Below are positions 1 to 8,015 of a stretch of 64,000 nt of DNA, in pieces. The notes under the pieces are model-generated. The model worked only from the letters and a program-made list of their open reading frames with translations, was not told the DNA's origin and ran no database searches. The position numbers were made by a program, and so were the translations under genes. How positions within the stretch are numbered: position 1 is the stretch's first letter; every line of letters begins with the position of its first letter. The DNA is from Kutzneria buriramensis (lineage in GTDB: Bacteria > Actinomycetota > Actinomycetes > Mycobacteriales > Pseudonocardiaceae), in contig NZ_QUNO01000021.1 in the NCBI RefSeq assembly GCF_003387475.1, forward strand, positions 1 to 64,000, in the 5' to 3' direction.

Positions 1-167
1 AACGGCACGATCTCGGACACCGACCCCACGAACGTCGTCTTCCCGACACCGAACCCACCGGCGACCACGATCTTCGCCGACGTCGTCGCCTGCCGGGCGA
101 CCTGTGCGCCCTGGCTCGTTCCTGATTCCACTCGGCTCCAGCCCTCACGAACCGCCGCGTCGCTCAC
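1..167 (-). CDS. cvnD: Conservon GTPase CvnD-like, 5' part only
   Basis: This is the N-terminal part of a small Ras/MglA-like GTPase of the conservon type, running off the left edge of the window. The translation from a GTG at 167 gives about 33 variable residues and then a classical P-loop (GGFGVGKTT) followed by [10 protein letters not shown], which is the CvnD signature. The start codon overlaps the stop of the roadblock gene by 4 bases (GTGA), so the two are translationally coupled. In conservons the GTPase works with a sensor kinase, a roadblock protein and a DUF742 protein at the membrane. Here no DUF742 gene (cvnC) lies between B and D. The family call is strong; the rest of the protein cannot be seen. 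Confidence 0.85.
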   Translation of the reverse strand, partial: MSDAAVREGWSRVESGTSQGAQVARQATTSAKIVVAGGFGVGKTTFVGSVSEIVP

Positions 168-592
168 CTGCGCGACGCCGCCAACTGCAACTGCTCCCGC
201 AGCTCGGGGGTGAGCTGCTGGCCGACCCGTTCCACCAGCCTGGCCATGGCGTACCCGACCAGTCCGATCTCGCAGCCGGGGGCCGCGAGGACGGCGAGGC
301 ACGAGCCGTCGCTGATGGACATCAGGAAAAGATACCCGCGCTCCATTTCGACGACCGTCTGGTTCACCGTTCCGGCCTCGAAGCAGCGCGCCGCGCCCGC
401 GGTGAGGCTGATCAGACCAGATGAGACGGCCGCCAGCTGCTCCGCGCGGTCGCGCGGCAGACCGTCCGTACGGGCCAGCACCAGGCCGTCGGCGGAGACC
501 ACGACGGCGTGCGCGACGCCGGCGACCCGGTCCACGAAGTCGTCGATGAGCCAGCTGAAGTCGGCGATCTGTTGGTCGGACGGGGAACTCAC
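164..592 (-). CDS. cvnB: Roadblock/LC7 domain protein, CvnB-like
   Basis: This 142-residue protein is a single Roadblock/LC7 domain of the conservon B type. Family features visible are the [18 protein letters not shown] start of the fold and the later [19 protein letters not shown] strand-helix. Such proteins bind the partner GTPase and are thought to act as its regulator or scaffold near the cognate sensor kinase. The start ATG overlaps the stop of the upstream kinase gene by 4 bases and its own stop overlaps the GTPase start by 4 bases, so the three genes form one tightly coupled operon. Length is normal for the family. Confidence 0.9.
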   Translation of the reverse strand: MSSPSDQQIADFSWLIDDFVDRVAGVAHAVVVSADGLVLARTDGLPRDRAEQLAAVSSGLISLTAGAARCFEAGTVNQTVVEMERGYLFLMSISDGSCLAVLAAPGCEIGLVGYAMARLVERVGQQLTPELREQLQLAASRR

Positions 593-3324
593 GACTGCTC
601 CTTGCCTTGCTCAGGATCCTGCCTGTTGAAGGACGTCGGCTGGGTGTAGCCGGCGTCGATGGCCTCGTCCGTGGCGGGCGCGGAGTGCCGGCCGAGGCTG
701 ACGCCGTGCTGGTAGGTGGACATCCGGCTACGCAGCGCGTCCGGCGACCGCCGCGGCAGCGCCGGCGCGACCGCCACCCGCGGCGCGGCCGAACCCGGCA
801 CCAGCTGGGACTTCGGCGTCCGCTTGGGCAGTCCGGCCTCGGTGACGGTGTCCGGCGGCTGGACCAGCAGCGTGCTGGCGGCGGCCCAGCCGGCGTCGCC
901 GGCGGAGTGCCAGCCGCCGCCGACGGCCGCCGGCTCCTCCGCCGGGGTCTCCACCGGCTCGTCCTCGGCACGGGGCGTGGGCACGGCCTGCTCGTCGCCG
1001 CCGTCCGAGGACGCCACCTGGAACCACTGCGACAGCACTTCCTGATAGATCGGCAGCCGCTCGGTGGGCGGGTCGTCGTAGTCGAAGCGCCGCTGTGGCG
1101 TGGGCCACGGTTCGACGCTGCTCGTCGGCGTCACCTCGGGCTCGGCCGGCGGCGTCTTGCGGCGCGGCGCGAACAGGTCGACGGACTCGGTGACCTCGGG
1201 TTCGACGGGACGGTGGGTGACCAGCGGCGGCAGCTGCCCGGGGCTCCACTTCGGCAGGCCGACGATGTCCTGCGGCAGGTCGGGCTCGGGCAGGGGAGTG
1301 CGTTGGGTGGCGGCGGTGGCCACGGTCGGCGGCGCGGCGGGCGGCGGGGGCACCGCCTCGGCCACGTCGACCAGGCTCGCGGGGATGATCACATGTGCTG
1401 TGACGCCGCCGTCGATGTCGGCGTTGTCCCGCAGCCGGACCTTGATGTCGTGCCGCTTGGCCAGCTGCGCCACCACGTACAGGCCCATCTGCCGGGAGGC
1501 TGTGACGTCCACCTCGCCGGGCTCGGCCAGCCGGTCGTTGGCGGCGTCCAGGTCGGCTTCCTGCATGCCCACGCCGCGGTCGTGGATCTCGACGGCCAGC
1601 TCGCCGCGGCGCATCTTCGCCGACCGCACGGTGACCTTGGTGCTGGGCGGGGAGAACGCGGTGGCGTTGTCCAGCAGCTCGGCGATCAGGTGCGTGATGT
1701 CGTTGACGGCGCGGCCGTGGATGGTGAGGTCCGGCGCCGGCGCGACCTGCACCCGGGCGTACTTCTCGACCTCGGACACCGCGCCGCCGAGCACCTCGGA
1801 CACCAGCACGGGCTTGGTCACCCGGCGGGTCAGCGTGGTGCCGGCCAGCACCAGCAGGTTCTCGCTGTTGCGGCGCATCTGGGTGGCCAGGTGGTCCAGC
1901 TCGAACAGGCTGGCCAGCTGGTCGGGGTCCTGCTCCTCCTGCTCCAGCCGGTCGATCACGCCGATCTGCCGCTCCACCAGCGCCTGGCTGCGCCGCGACA
2001 GGTTGACGAACATCGCGTTCACGTTGCCGCGCAAGGAGGCCTGCTCGCCGGCCAGCCGCACCGCCTCGCGCTGCACGGCGTCGAAGGCGCGGGCGACCTG
2101 GCCGACCTCCTCGGTGGTGTGCACCGGCACCGGCTCGACGGCGACGGCCTCGGCCTCGCGGTCGCGCATGATCCGCTCGATGGCCGCCGGCAGCTTGGTG
2201 CGCGCCACCTCCAGCGCGCTGCGCCGCAGCACCCGCAGCGGGATCAGCATCGACCGGGCGACGAAAACCGTGACCGCCAAGGCGATCAGCAGCGCCAGCA
2301 CGACCAGCGCGCTGTCCCGGAACGCGTCCCGGCGGGCCGCGCCGATCAGGGTGCGCAGCACGCCGTCGGACTGCTGCTGGATCTGGCCCAGCACCTTGGT
2401 GAACAGGCCGGCGGTGGTGGCCGTCAGGGCCTGCACCTCGTTCGGGGCCACGGAGACCGGGCCGGTTCCGTCGCCGGACTGCACCAGCGCCAGCTGCACG
2501 ATCCGGTTGCGGCCGTCGACGTCCGGGCCGCTGATGGTGTCCTGGACCAGCTGCCGGTTGTCGGCGCTCGCGGCGTTGTCGAAGTCCTCCTGGTCGGCGG
2601 CGAAGCGGGCCTGCGTCGCCCGCAGCTGGTCACCGAGCCCGGGCGGGAACTCCTTGTGCAGCGCGGCCGACAGCACGATCGTGCTCTGCAACCGCAGCTG
2701 CTCCTTGGCGTCGGTCAGCGCCTGGAGCGAGGTGTCCAAAGGGGACAGCTGAGGGTGGCTCACCGTGGTGGCCGTGACCCGGACGATCTGGAGCAGGCCG
2801 TCGATGATCTCCGTGTACGACGTGAGCGCCGCCACATCCGGCAGGCGGGTGGTGAGCGCGCTGTTGCGCAGCGCGGCGAGTTCGTCCAGCTCCACCAACG
2901 CCTTGTCGACGGCGTCGCGCACCGGGCCGGTCACGCCGTCCTTGGCGGCGTCGGCGCGCAGCGTGTCGACGGCCGCGTCCACCGGCCCGAACTTCGGCGA
3001 CTGGTCGACCCGGCCGGCGGCGACGTAGGCGACAACCGAGTCACGCTCGGCCTGGAGCAGGTCGACCACCGTGCCGGCCTGGCCGGCGACGGCCAGCTGC
3101 TGGCGCACGTCGCCGAACTGGCGGGCGTCCTCGAGCTGGCTCTGGAGCCGCAGGCCGGCCAGCGTGACCGTGCTCAGCGCCGGCACCAGCAGGATGACCA
3201 CGAGCTTGCGGCCCAGCTTCCAGTTGCGCAGCCGCCAGCCGCCGGCGCGCCGCTGGTCAGGTCCGGTCTCGACGGCTCGATCACCCTGGGGCCGCTCCTC
3301 GGCCTGGCCACGCACGGTCAGCAC
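589..3324 (-). CDS. cvnA: Conservon sensor histidine kinase-like protein with NIT and HAMP domains
   Basis: A 911-residue membrane sensor, first gene of the conservon. After a charged N-terminus a membrane segment (about residues 40-60) leads into a long extracytoplasmic helical region of the nitrate/nitrite-sensing (NIT) type (about 60-330). A second membrane segment (about 337-357) follows, then a HAMP-like linker, a helical dimerisation stretch and a GHKL ATPase domain (about 540-665). ATP-binding motifs DNATAFSPP (N box) and DRGVGM (G box) are visible. The C-terminal 250 residues are Pro-rich and of low complexity, as is common in CvnA proteins. Start is GTG. It overlaps the roadblock gene by 4 bases. 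The signal sensed is unknown; the NIT call is by overall architecture. Confidence 0.88.
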   Translation of the reverse strand: MLTVRGQAEERPQGDRAVETGPDQRRAGGWRLRNWKLGRKLVVILLVPALSTVTLAGLRLQSQLEDARQFGDVRQQLAVAGQAGTVVDLLQAERDSVVAYVAAGRVDQSPKFGPVDAAVDTLRADAAKDGVTGPVRDAVDKALVELDELAALRNSALTTRLPDVAALTSYTEIIDGLLQIVRVTATTVSHPQLSPLDTSLQALTDAKEQLRLQSTIVLSAALHKEFPPGLGDQLRATQARFAADQEDFDNAASADNRQLVQDTISGPDVDGRNRIVQLALVQSGDGTGPVSVAPNEVQALTATTAGLFTKVLGQIQQQSDGVLRTLIGAARRDAFRDSALVVLALLIALAVTVFVARSMLIPLRVLRRSALEVARTKLPAAIERIMRDREAEAVAVEPVPVHTTEEVGQVARAFDAVQREAVRLAGEQASLRGNVNAMFVNLSRRSQALVERQIGVIDRLEQEEQDPDQLASLFELDHLATQMRRNSENLLVLAGTTLTRRVTKPVLVSEVLGGAVSEVEKYARVQVAPAPDLTIHGRAVNDITHLIAELLDNATAFSPPSTKVTVRSAKMRRGELAVEIHDRGVGMQEADLDAANDRLAEPGEVDVTASRQMGLYVVAQLAKRHDIKVRLRDNADIDGGVTAHVIIPASLVDVAEAVPPPPAAPPTVATAATQRTPLPEPDLPQDIVGLPKWSPGQLPPLVTHRPVEPEVTESVDLFAPRRKTPPAEPEVTPTSSVEPWPTPQRRFDYDDPPTERLPIYQEVLSQWFQVASSDGGDEQAVPTPRAEDEPVETPAEEPAAVGGGWHSAGDAGWAAASTLLVQPPDTVTEAGLPKRTPKSQLVPGSAAPRVAVAPALPRRSPDALRSRMSTYQHGVSLGRHSAPATDEAIDAGYTQPTSFNRQDPEQGKEQS

Positions 3325-3743
3325 TTCCCCACGGTTGGTTCGGACGGTCGCCGAAGGTGGATCCTGGGGTGCGACAGGCTCATTCCGTACCGCCGATCGG
3401 AGTACTGGGCACGACAGTCACGCGCATGGTGGTGCCTTCGGGTCAACGTGCTCAAGCGTTTGGCGGTCTGGACGGCAGTGGCGACCGATGGGGATGATCC
3501 TGCACCGTAAACGAGCGGTGACCGTAGGTGGTAACACCGCGGCCTGGGGGTGGCGAAATTGGCATCTATCTCAAAAGGTCACTCCCTCGGCTGTCATCCG
3601 CGTCCATGATTGAATCACGCAGGGTGAACGGTCGGCTACGGTGGTCGCCGTTCCGAACCAGATCTGCCCGTGAATGGGTCATTCCCTTCACAACCGCACC
3701 CCGAGCATCGCTGAAGAACTGTTGAATAAAGGAGAGTCCGCCG
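3325..3743. other. Divergent intergenic region between conservon and ABC importer
   Basis: About 420 bases without a gene, holding the promoters of the divergent conservon and importer operons. I find no convincing promoter pair. A GGTG-GTAA-CACC mini-hairpin lies near 3527-3538. The Shine-Dalgarno sequence AAAGGAGAG of the lipoprotein gene is at about 3728-3736. Confidence 0.5.
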
Positions 3744-4733
3744 ATGGCTACCCGTGCCCGTCGAGTGGCGGCCGCCGCGCTGGTCGTGTCCGTGATGACC
3801 GTTTTCGCCGGCGGGTGCAGCCTGCTCAACGGGGGTGGTGCCGACAACGCGGCGCCGCCGCCCGGCCACACCGGCATCAACGTCGGCATCCTCGCCACCG
3901 TCGACGACGCGCCGGTGAAACTGGCCCAGGCCAAGGGTTACTTCGCCGAGCAGGGCCTGAACGCCAACATCAGGGTGTATCCGTCGGTCAACCAGACCAT
4001 GCCGGCGCTCCAGTCCGGCGAGATCGACGTCGCGCTGATGAACTACGTCTCGTACTTCCAGGCGCAGGCGGCCAAGACGCTCGACGCCAAGGTGGTCTCG
4101 GACGCCTACCAGGGGACCCCCGACTCCCTGGCGCTGCTGGCCAAGCCGGACTCCGGCATCCGCACGCCCAAGGACCTGGCCGGCAAGAAGGTCTCGGTGC
4201 ACGCCAAGGGCAACATCGTGGAGCTGCTGATCAAGGCGGTGCTCCAGGACAACGGCGTGGACCCGAACTCGGTGAGCTACCTGGAGGTGAAGTTCCCTCA
4301 GATCCCCGCCGCGGTGGCCAACGGCCAGCTCGACGCCGGCGTCGACCTCGAGCCGTACATCACCCAGGCCGAGCAGCAGTACGGCCTCCAGCCGACGTTC
4401 AAGATCGTGGCCGGTGCCACGGACAACATCCCGCTGTCCGGCTACATCGCCACCAGCAAGTTCATCACCGCGCACGCCGACGCCGTGGCGGCGTTCCAGA
4501 AGGCGATGGTCAAGGCACAGAAGGCAGCGACCGACCGCACCGCGATCAGCTCCGTGCTGCCCGACCTGACCGGCGTGGACAAGCAGACCTCCTCGCTGCT
4601 CAAGCTCGGCCAGTACCCGACGTCCGTGGACGCCACCCGGCTCCAGCGGGTCGTCACCCTGATGAAGACCTACGGCTACCTCCAGCAGTCGATGGACGTG
4701 AGCGGTCTCGTCGTGCCCACACCCACCTCCTGA
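3744..4733 (+). CDS. ABC importer substrate-binding lipoprotein, NMT1/SsuA-like
   Basis: A 329-residue periplasmic-binding-protein homologue, predicted to be anchored outside the cell membrane by a lipid: the signal peptide ends in an AGGC lipobox with Cys25. After a short Gly/Pro linker comes an NMT1/THI5/SsuA-type fold: VGILATVDDAPVKLAQAKGYF near the N-terminus, ALQSGEIDVALMNY, then LAGKKVSVHAKGN and later the LDAGVDLEPY segment. The family binds sulfonates, taurine, nitrate or thiamine-precursor pyrimidines; the sequence does not tell which. A good ribosome-binding site precedes the ATG. It is the first gene of a four-gene importer operon; the permease gene follows after 3 bases. Confidence 0.88.
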   Translation: MATRARRVAAAALVVSVMTVFAGGCSLLNGGGADNAAPPPGHTGINVGILATVDDAPVKLAQAKGYFAEQGLNANIRVYPSVNQTMPALQSGEIDVALMNYVSYFQAQAAKTLDAKVVSDAYQGTPDSLALLAKPDSGIRTPKDLAGKKVSVHAKGNIVELLIKAVLQDNGVDPNSVSYLEVKFPQIPAAVANGQLDAGVDLEPYITQAEQQYGLQPTFKIVAGATDNIPLSGYIATSKFITAHADAVAAFQKAMVKAQKAATDRTAISSVLPDLTGVDKQTSSLLKLGQYPTSVDATRLQRVVTLMKTYGYLQQSMDVSGLVVPTPTS

Positions 4734-4736
4734 CCG

Positions 4737-5513
4737 ATGCCGTTCGTCCGCAAGCTCGCCGGCCTGGTCGGCTTCCTGCTGCTGTGGGAGGCAGCCGGCC
4801 GGCTCGGGCTGGTCGACGCCCGGGTGCTGCCGCCGCCGTCGGAAGTGTTGGTGCGCTTCGGATTGCTGTTCACCGACCGCGGTTTCGTCGCCGGCGCGGT
4901 GTCGACGGTGCTGTCGTGGGCGATCGCGCTGCTGTGCGCGACGGTGCTCGGCGTCGGGGTCGGGCTGCTGCTCGGCTCCGTGCCGGCGCTGCGGCTGATC
5001 ACCATGCCGGTGATCGAGTTCCTGCGGCCGCTCCCGTCGGTGGCGCTGATCCCGTTGGCCATCGCGCTGTTGGGCACCCAGGCGCAGACCAAGATCGTGC
5101 TGGGGGTGTTCGCGGCCACCTGGCCGATCCTGCTCAACACCAGCTACGCCCTCGGCGAGGTCGACCCGCGGCTGCTGGAGACCGTGCGGTGCTTCCGGGT
5201 GAGCCGGTGGCGCCGGCTGGTCGGCGTGACGCTGCCCAGCATCGGGCCGTTCGTGCTCACCGGCGTGCGGATCTCCGCGTCCATCGCGCTGATCGCCATT
5301 GTCGGCACCGAGTTCCTGGCCGGCGGCAGCATCGGGTTGGGGCAGTACGCGTTTGTCCAGGGCACCAGCGGCGGCCGAATGGACGTGGTGCTGGCGGCGA
5401 CCGTGTTCGCCGGATTGTTCGGCTGTCTGGTGAACGCCGGATTCCTGGCCGTGCAACGGCGTTGGGTGTCGTGGGGTTCCGTGGCGTCGAGTTCCGGGGA
5501 GGTGGCGGCGTGA
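4737..5513 (+). CDS. ABC importer permease, SsuC/TauC type (first)
   Basis: A 258-residue inner-membrane permease of the BPD_transp_1 family. About six hydrophobic helices are visible and the cytoplasmic coupling (EAA-type) loop lies around LRPLPSVALIPL and FRVSRWRRLVGVTLP, which would contact the ATPase. It follows the lipoprotein gene after 3 bases and overlaps the next permease gene by 4 bases (GTGA). The operon codes for two different permeases, so the channel is probably a heterodimer, unlike the homodimeric channels of classical SsuABC or TauABC systems. Substrate unknown. Confidence 0.9.
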   Translation: MPFVRKLAGLVGFLLLWEAAGRLGLVDARVLPPPSEVLVRFGLLFTDRGFVAGAVSTVLSWAIALLCATVLGVGVGLLLGSVPALRLITMPVIEFLRPLPSVALIPLAIALLGTQAQTKIVLGVFAATWPILLNTSYALGEVDPRLLETVRCFRVSRWRRLVGVTLPSIGPFVLTGVRISASIALIAIVGTEFLAGGSIGLGQYAFVQGTSGGRMDVVLAATVFAGLFGCLVNAGFLAVQRRWVSWGSVASSSGEVAA

Positions 5514-6247
5514 GGTGGTGGGTCCGCGTCGCCGTTCTTCTCGGGGCGCTCGTGGTGTGGCAACTGGTTTCCGTGCTGGCGGCCAATCCCTACTTCCCGC
5601 CGCCGTTGCGAATCCTCGAGGCGGCGGCTCGGCTGTGGCCGTCCGCGCATTTCACCGCCGATGTGCTGCCCAGCCTCGCGCGGGTGTTCGGCGGCTGGGC
5701 GGCGGCGTCCGTCGTGGGCGTCGCGTTCGGCGTGGCACTGGGCCGTTCCCGGGCGCTGGCCGACTACTTCGAGTTCGTGTTCACGTTTCTGCGCACCCTG
5801 CCGCCGCCGTTGTTGGTGCCCGTGTTCATGCTGGTCTTCGGCATCAGCACCGAGATGGAAGTCGTCACCATCGCGTTCGGCACCGTGTGGCCGGTGCTGC
5901 TCAACGCCGTCGACGGCGCGCGGTCGGTGGATCCCGTGCTGGCCGACACCGCCCGCGTGTTCCGGCTCAGCCGGGCGCGGTGGATCTTCGGGGTGGTGCT
6001 GCCGGCGGCCGGGCCGAAGATCTTCGCCGGGCTGCGGGTCAGCCTGTCCATCGCGCTGATCCTGATGGTGATCTCGGAGGTCGTCGGGGCCACCAGCGGC
6101 ATCGGCTACCAGCTCGGGACCGCCCAGGGCGCGTCCGACCTGCCGGGCATGTGGGCGTGGATCGCGCTGATCAGCCTGCTCGGCTACCTACTCAACAGGG
6201 GGTTGCTCGCCGTGGAGCACAGGGCGCTGGCGTGGAGCCGGCCGTGA
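5510..6247 (+). CDS. ABC importer permease, SsuC/TauC type (second)
   Basis: A 245-residue permease read from a GTG that overlaps the stop of the preceding permease gene by 4 bases. It begins with a hydrophobic helix, has the typical LRTLPPPLLVPVFML and FRLSRARWIFGVVLPAAGP segments of the BPD_transp_1 family, and ends with a helix and a short basic tail. It is clearly related to, but distinct from, the upstream permease. Its stop overlaps the start of the ATPase gene. Together the two permeases should form the membrane channel of the importer. Confidence 0.9.
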   Translation: MRWWVRVAVLLGALVVWQLVSVLAANPYFPPPLRILEAAARLWPSAHFTADVLPSLARVFGGWAAASVVGVAFGVALGRSRALADYFEFVFTFLRTLPPPLLVPVFMLVFGISTEMEVVTIAFGTVWPVLLNAVDGARSVDPVLADTARVFRLSRARWIFGVVLPAAGPKIFAGLRVSLSIALILMVISEVVGATSGIGYQLGTAQGASDLPGMWAWIALISLLGYLLNRGLLAVEHRALAWSRP

Positions 6248-6993
6248 GCATGCTGGAGGTGGCCGGGCTCGGCCACGCCTATGGCGGCGTCGACGCCGTG
6301 TCGGACGTGTCGTTCGTCGTCGAGCCGGGGGAGCTGGTCTGCATCGTCGGGCCGTCCGGCTGCGGGAAGTCCACGCTGCTGCGGTGCATCGCCGGGTTGC
6401 TGCCGCCGACCCGTGGCACGGTTTCCCTGCACGGCGACCGGGTTGTCGGCGTGCCGTCCGATCTCGCCGTGGTGTTCCAGGACTACAGCCGGTCGCTGCT
6501 GCCGTGGCGGACCGTGGCCGGCAACGTCGAGTTCCCGCTGCGGGACCGGGGTTTGTCCACTGTGGAGCGTCGCTCGCGGGTCGAGGAGGCGCTGTCCTGG
6601 GTGGGCTTGTCGGAGGCGGCGGGGAAGCATCCCTTCGAGCTGTCCGGCGGCATGCAGCAGCGGGTGTCCATCGCGCGGGCGTTGGCCTACCGGCCCGCGC
6701 TGATGCTGATGGACGAGCCGTTCGCCTCCGTCGACGCCCAGACCCGTGCCGACCTGGAGGACCTGGTGCTGACGGTCCGCGCCTCGGCCGGGATGACGGT
6801 GCTGCTGGTCACCCACGACATCGACGAGAGCGTCTACCTGGCCGACCGGGTCCTCGTCCTGTCGCAGTCCCCGGCGACGGTGGTCGAGACCCTGAAGGTC
6901 GACCTCTCCTCGCCCCGTGACCAGATCACCACCCGCGGCACCGACACCTTCGTCCGCCTCCGCACCGAGATAGCCCGCCAAATCCGCCGCTGA
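6244..6993 (+). CDS. ABC importer ATP-binding protein, SsuB/TauB type
   Basis: A 249-residue nucleotide-binding subunit. Walker A is GPSGCGKST (residues 36-44), the Q-loop is in VVFQDYSRSLLPW, the ABC signature is LSGGMQQR (from about 133), and Walker B is LMLMDEP with Asp157-Glu158; the switch His is in LLVTHDIDES. These match the nitrate/sulfonate/taurine importer subfamily. The GTG start overlaps the second permease stop (GTGA). The gene ends in TGA that directly abuts the dispersed repeat at 6994. It energises uptake through the two permeases encoded upstream. Confidence 0.93.
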   Translation: MSMLEVAGLGHAYGGVDAVSDVSFVVEPGELVCIVGPSGCGKSTLLRCIAGLLPPTRGTVSLHGDRVVGVPSDLAVVFQDYSRSLLPWRTVAGNVEFPLRDRGLSTVERRSRVEEALSWVGLSEAAGKHPFELSGGMQQRVSIARALAYRPALMLMDEPFASVDAQTRADLEDLVLTVRASAGMTVLLVTHDIDESVYLADRVLVLSQSPATVVETLKVDLSSPRDQITTRGTDTFVRLRTEIARQIRR

Positions 6994-7044
6994 ACCCCCG
7001 CGAGTCGCGCTCTCAGGCACACCGAATGCACGTTTCAGGCAGAC
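6994..7044 (+). repeat. Stop-codon-abutting dispersed repeat, copy R1
   Basis: Begins ACCCCCGCGAGTCGCGCTCT directly after the ABC ATPase stop, continues with CAGGCACACCGAATG, three variable bases and GTTTCAGGCAGAC. Orientation is read with the gene. It faces copy R2 at 7203-7253; the segments containing CACCGAATG and GTTTCAGGCAGAC are mutually complementary, so a transcript through both could fold into a long hairpin. Confidence 0.85.
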
Positions 7045-7202
7045 GGTGAAGCGTACGTGAGTGGCTCAGTTGGCCGGAGGAGCCAGGTGAGCCGCTCGGG
7101 TGGGGGGTGTCATGCGGTGCTCGCGGCCACCGGCTGTGCCGTCGCACGTGTGTATCGGGGCAAGTGAGCCACTCAAGCCAACTGCTCCGCTCACGTGCCC
7201 CC

Positions 7203-7253
7203 GTCTGCCTGAAACCCACATTCGGTGTGTCCCAGAGCGCGACTCGCGGGGGT
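7203..7253 (-). repeat. Stop-codon-abutting dispersed repeat, copy R2
   Basis: Reverse-orientation copy of the repeat. On the minus strand it starts ACCCCCGCGAGTCGCGCTCT immediately after the TGA of the oxygenase gene (7254-7256) and ends GTTTCAGGCAGAC. With R1 it forms an inverted pair between two converging genes, with about 160 bases of unrelated sequence between the copies. Confidence 0.85.
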
Positions 7254-7979
7254 TCACAGGATGTGGACTCGGTGCAGGGGTGGCAGCGTCGCAACGGGGA
7301 GGGGATCGCGGCGGTGGAGGAGCGCGTGGTTGTCGACGAGGAGGAAGTCGCCGGACTGCCAGCGGTGGGTGACGCAGAACCGGGGGTCGTAGAGGCGGTC
7401 CCGGAGCTCGGCCACGAGGCCGGCGGCATCCGGCACGCCGGTGAACTCGAGCAGCAGGGGGATGGGGTACGCCGCCGGGTCGTGGGGTTCCTGGTACCGC
7501 AGCACGGGCTCGCCGGTGATGGGATGCACGTCCACGAGTCGGCTGCTGTAGACGCAGTCGGCGTAACCCCCGTGGTACGTGATGGTGACGCCATCCCACC
7601 GGCGCAGCTCGTCAACCGACAGCGAAGCCAGCAGCCGGGTGGTGTCGCAGAAGGTCATCTCCCACCCGGAGACGGGGGCCGCCGGGCAGTGGAAGAACAG
7701 GTAGCTGGGGGTCTGCTCCGCCCACGGCCCGTCCCAGTGGAAGGGCACGGCGTGCACGGCGGTGACGTCGAAGACCTCGCCGAAGTCCCACCGCAGCAAG
7801 GGGCCCCACGCGCGGGCGCAGTCGGCGAGATCCTCGACGCCCACAACGGGAAACCCGCGCAGCACGACGAGCCGGTGCTGCCCGACCCACCGCGCCAGCA
7901 GCGCGGGCGGCAATGAGCAGACGTCCTCACCGGCCTCGGGCGTGACCACGAGCCCGAAGGGCGACAACGACGTGCGCAC
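7254..7979 (-). CDS. TauD/TfdA-family Fe(II)/2-oxoglutarate oxygenase, PvcB-like
   Basis: A 241-residue non-haem iron oxygenase. The facial triad is visible: His81-x-Asp83 in HWDGPW, and the distal His at 218 or 222 in DNHALLHRRD, with the nearby Arg available to bind 2-oxoglutarate. The FGEVFDV, QTPSYLFFHC and TTRLLASL segments recall PvcB and related oxygenases that act on isonitrile or amino-acid-derived substrates, rather than taurine dioxygenase. That subfamily call is from memory of the family and is moderate. The gene is monocistronic, convergent with the importer operon, and ends on repeat R2. A DIT1/PvcA-like gene lies 5 kb away on the other strand, the natural partner family of PvcB. 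Confidence 0.72.
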   Translation of the reverse strand: MRTSLSPFGLVVTPEAGEDVCSLPPALLARWVGQHRLVVLRGFPVVGVEDLADCARAWGPLLRWDFGEVFDVTAVHAVPFHWDGPWAEQTPSYLFFHCPAAPVSGWEMTFCDTTRLLASLSVDELRRWDGVTITYHGGYADCVYSSRLVDVHPITGEPVLRYQEPHDPAAYPIPLLLEFTGVPDAAGLVAELRDRLYDPRFCVTHRWQSGDFLLVDNHALLHRRDPLPVATLPPLHRVHIL

Positions 7980-8015
7980 CGCGCGATCCTAGGCACAGAT
8001 CGGCTGGGGATTCGG

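Noticed and set aside
607-3510. 967-residue plus-strand frame opposite the sensor kinase
   Set aside because: Low-complexity shadow translation of a strongly GC3-biased gene; the minus-strand frame has clear domains.
3526-3542. GGTGGTAACACCGCGG resembling a T-box sequence
   Set aside because: It has two extra bases against the T-box consensus, no specifier stem or antiterminator could be drawn, and the downstream lipoprotein gene is not an amino-acid gene of the usual type.
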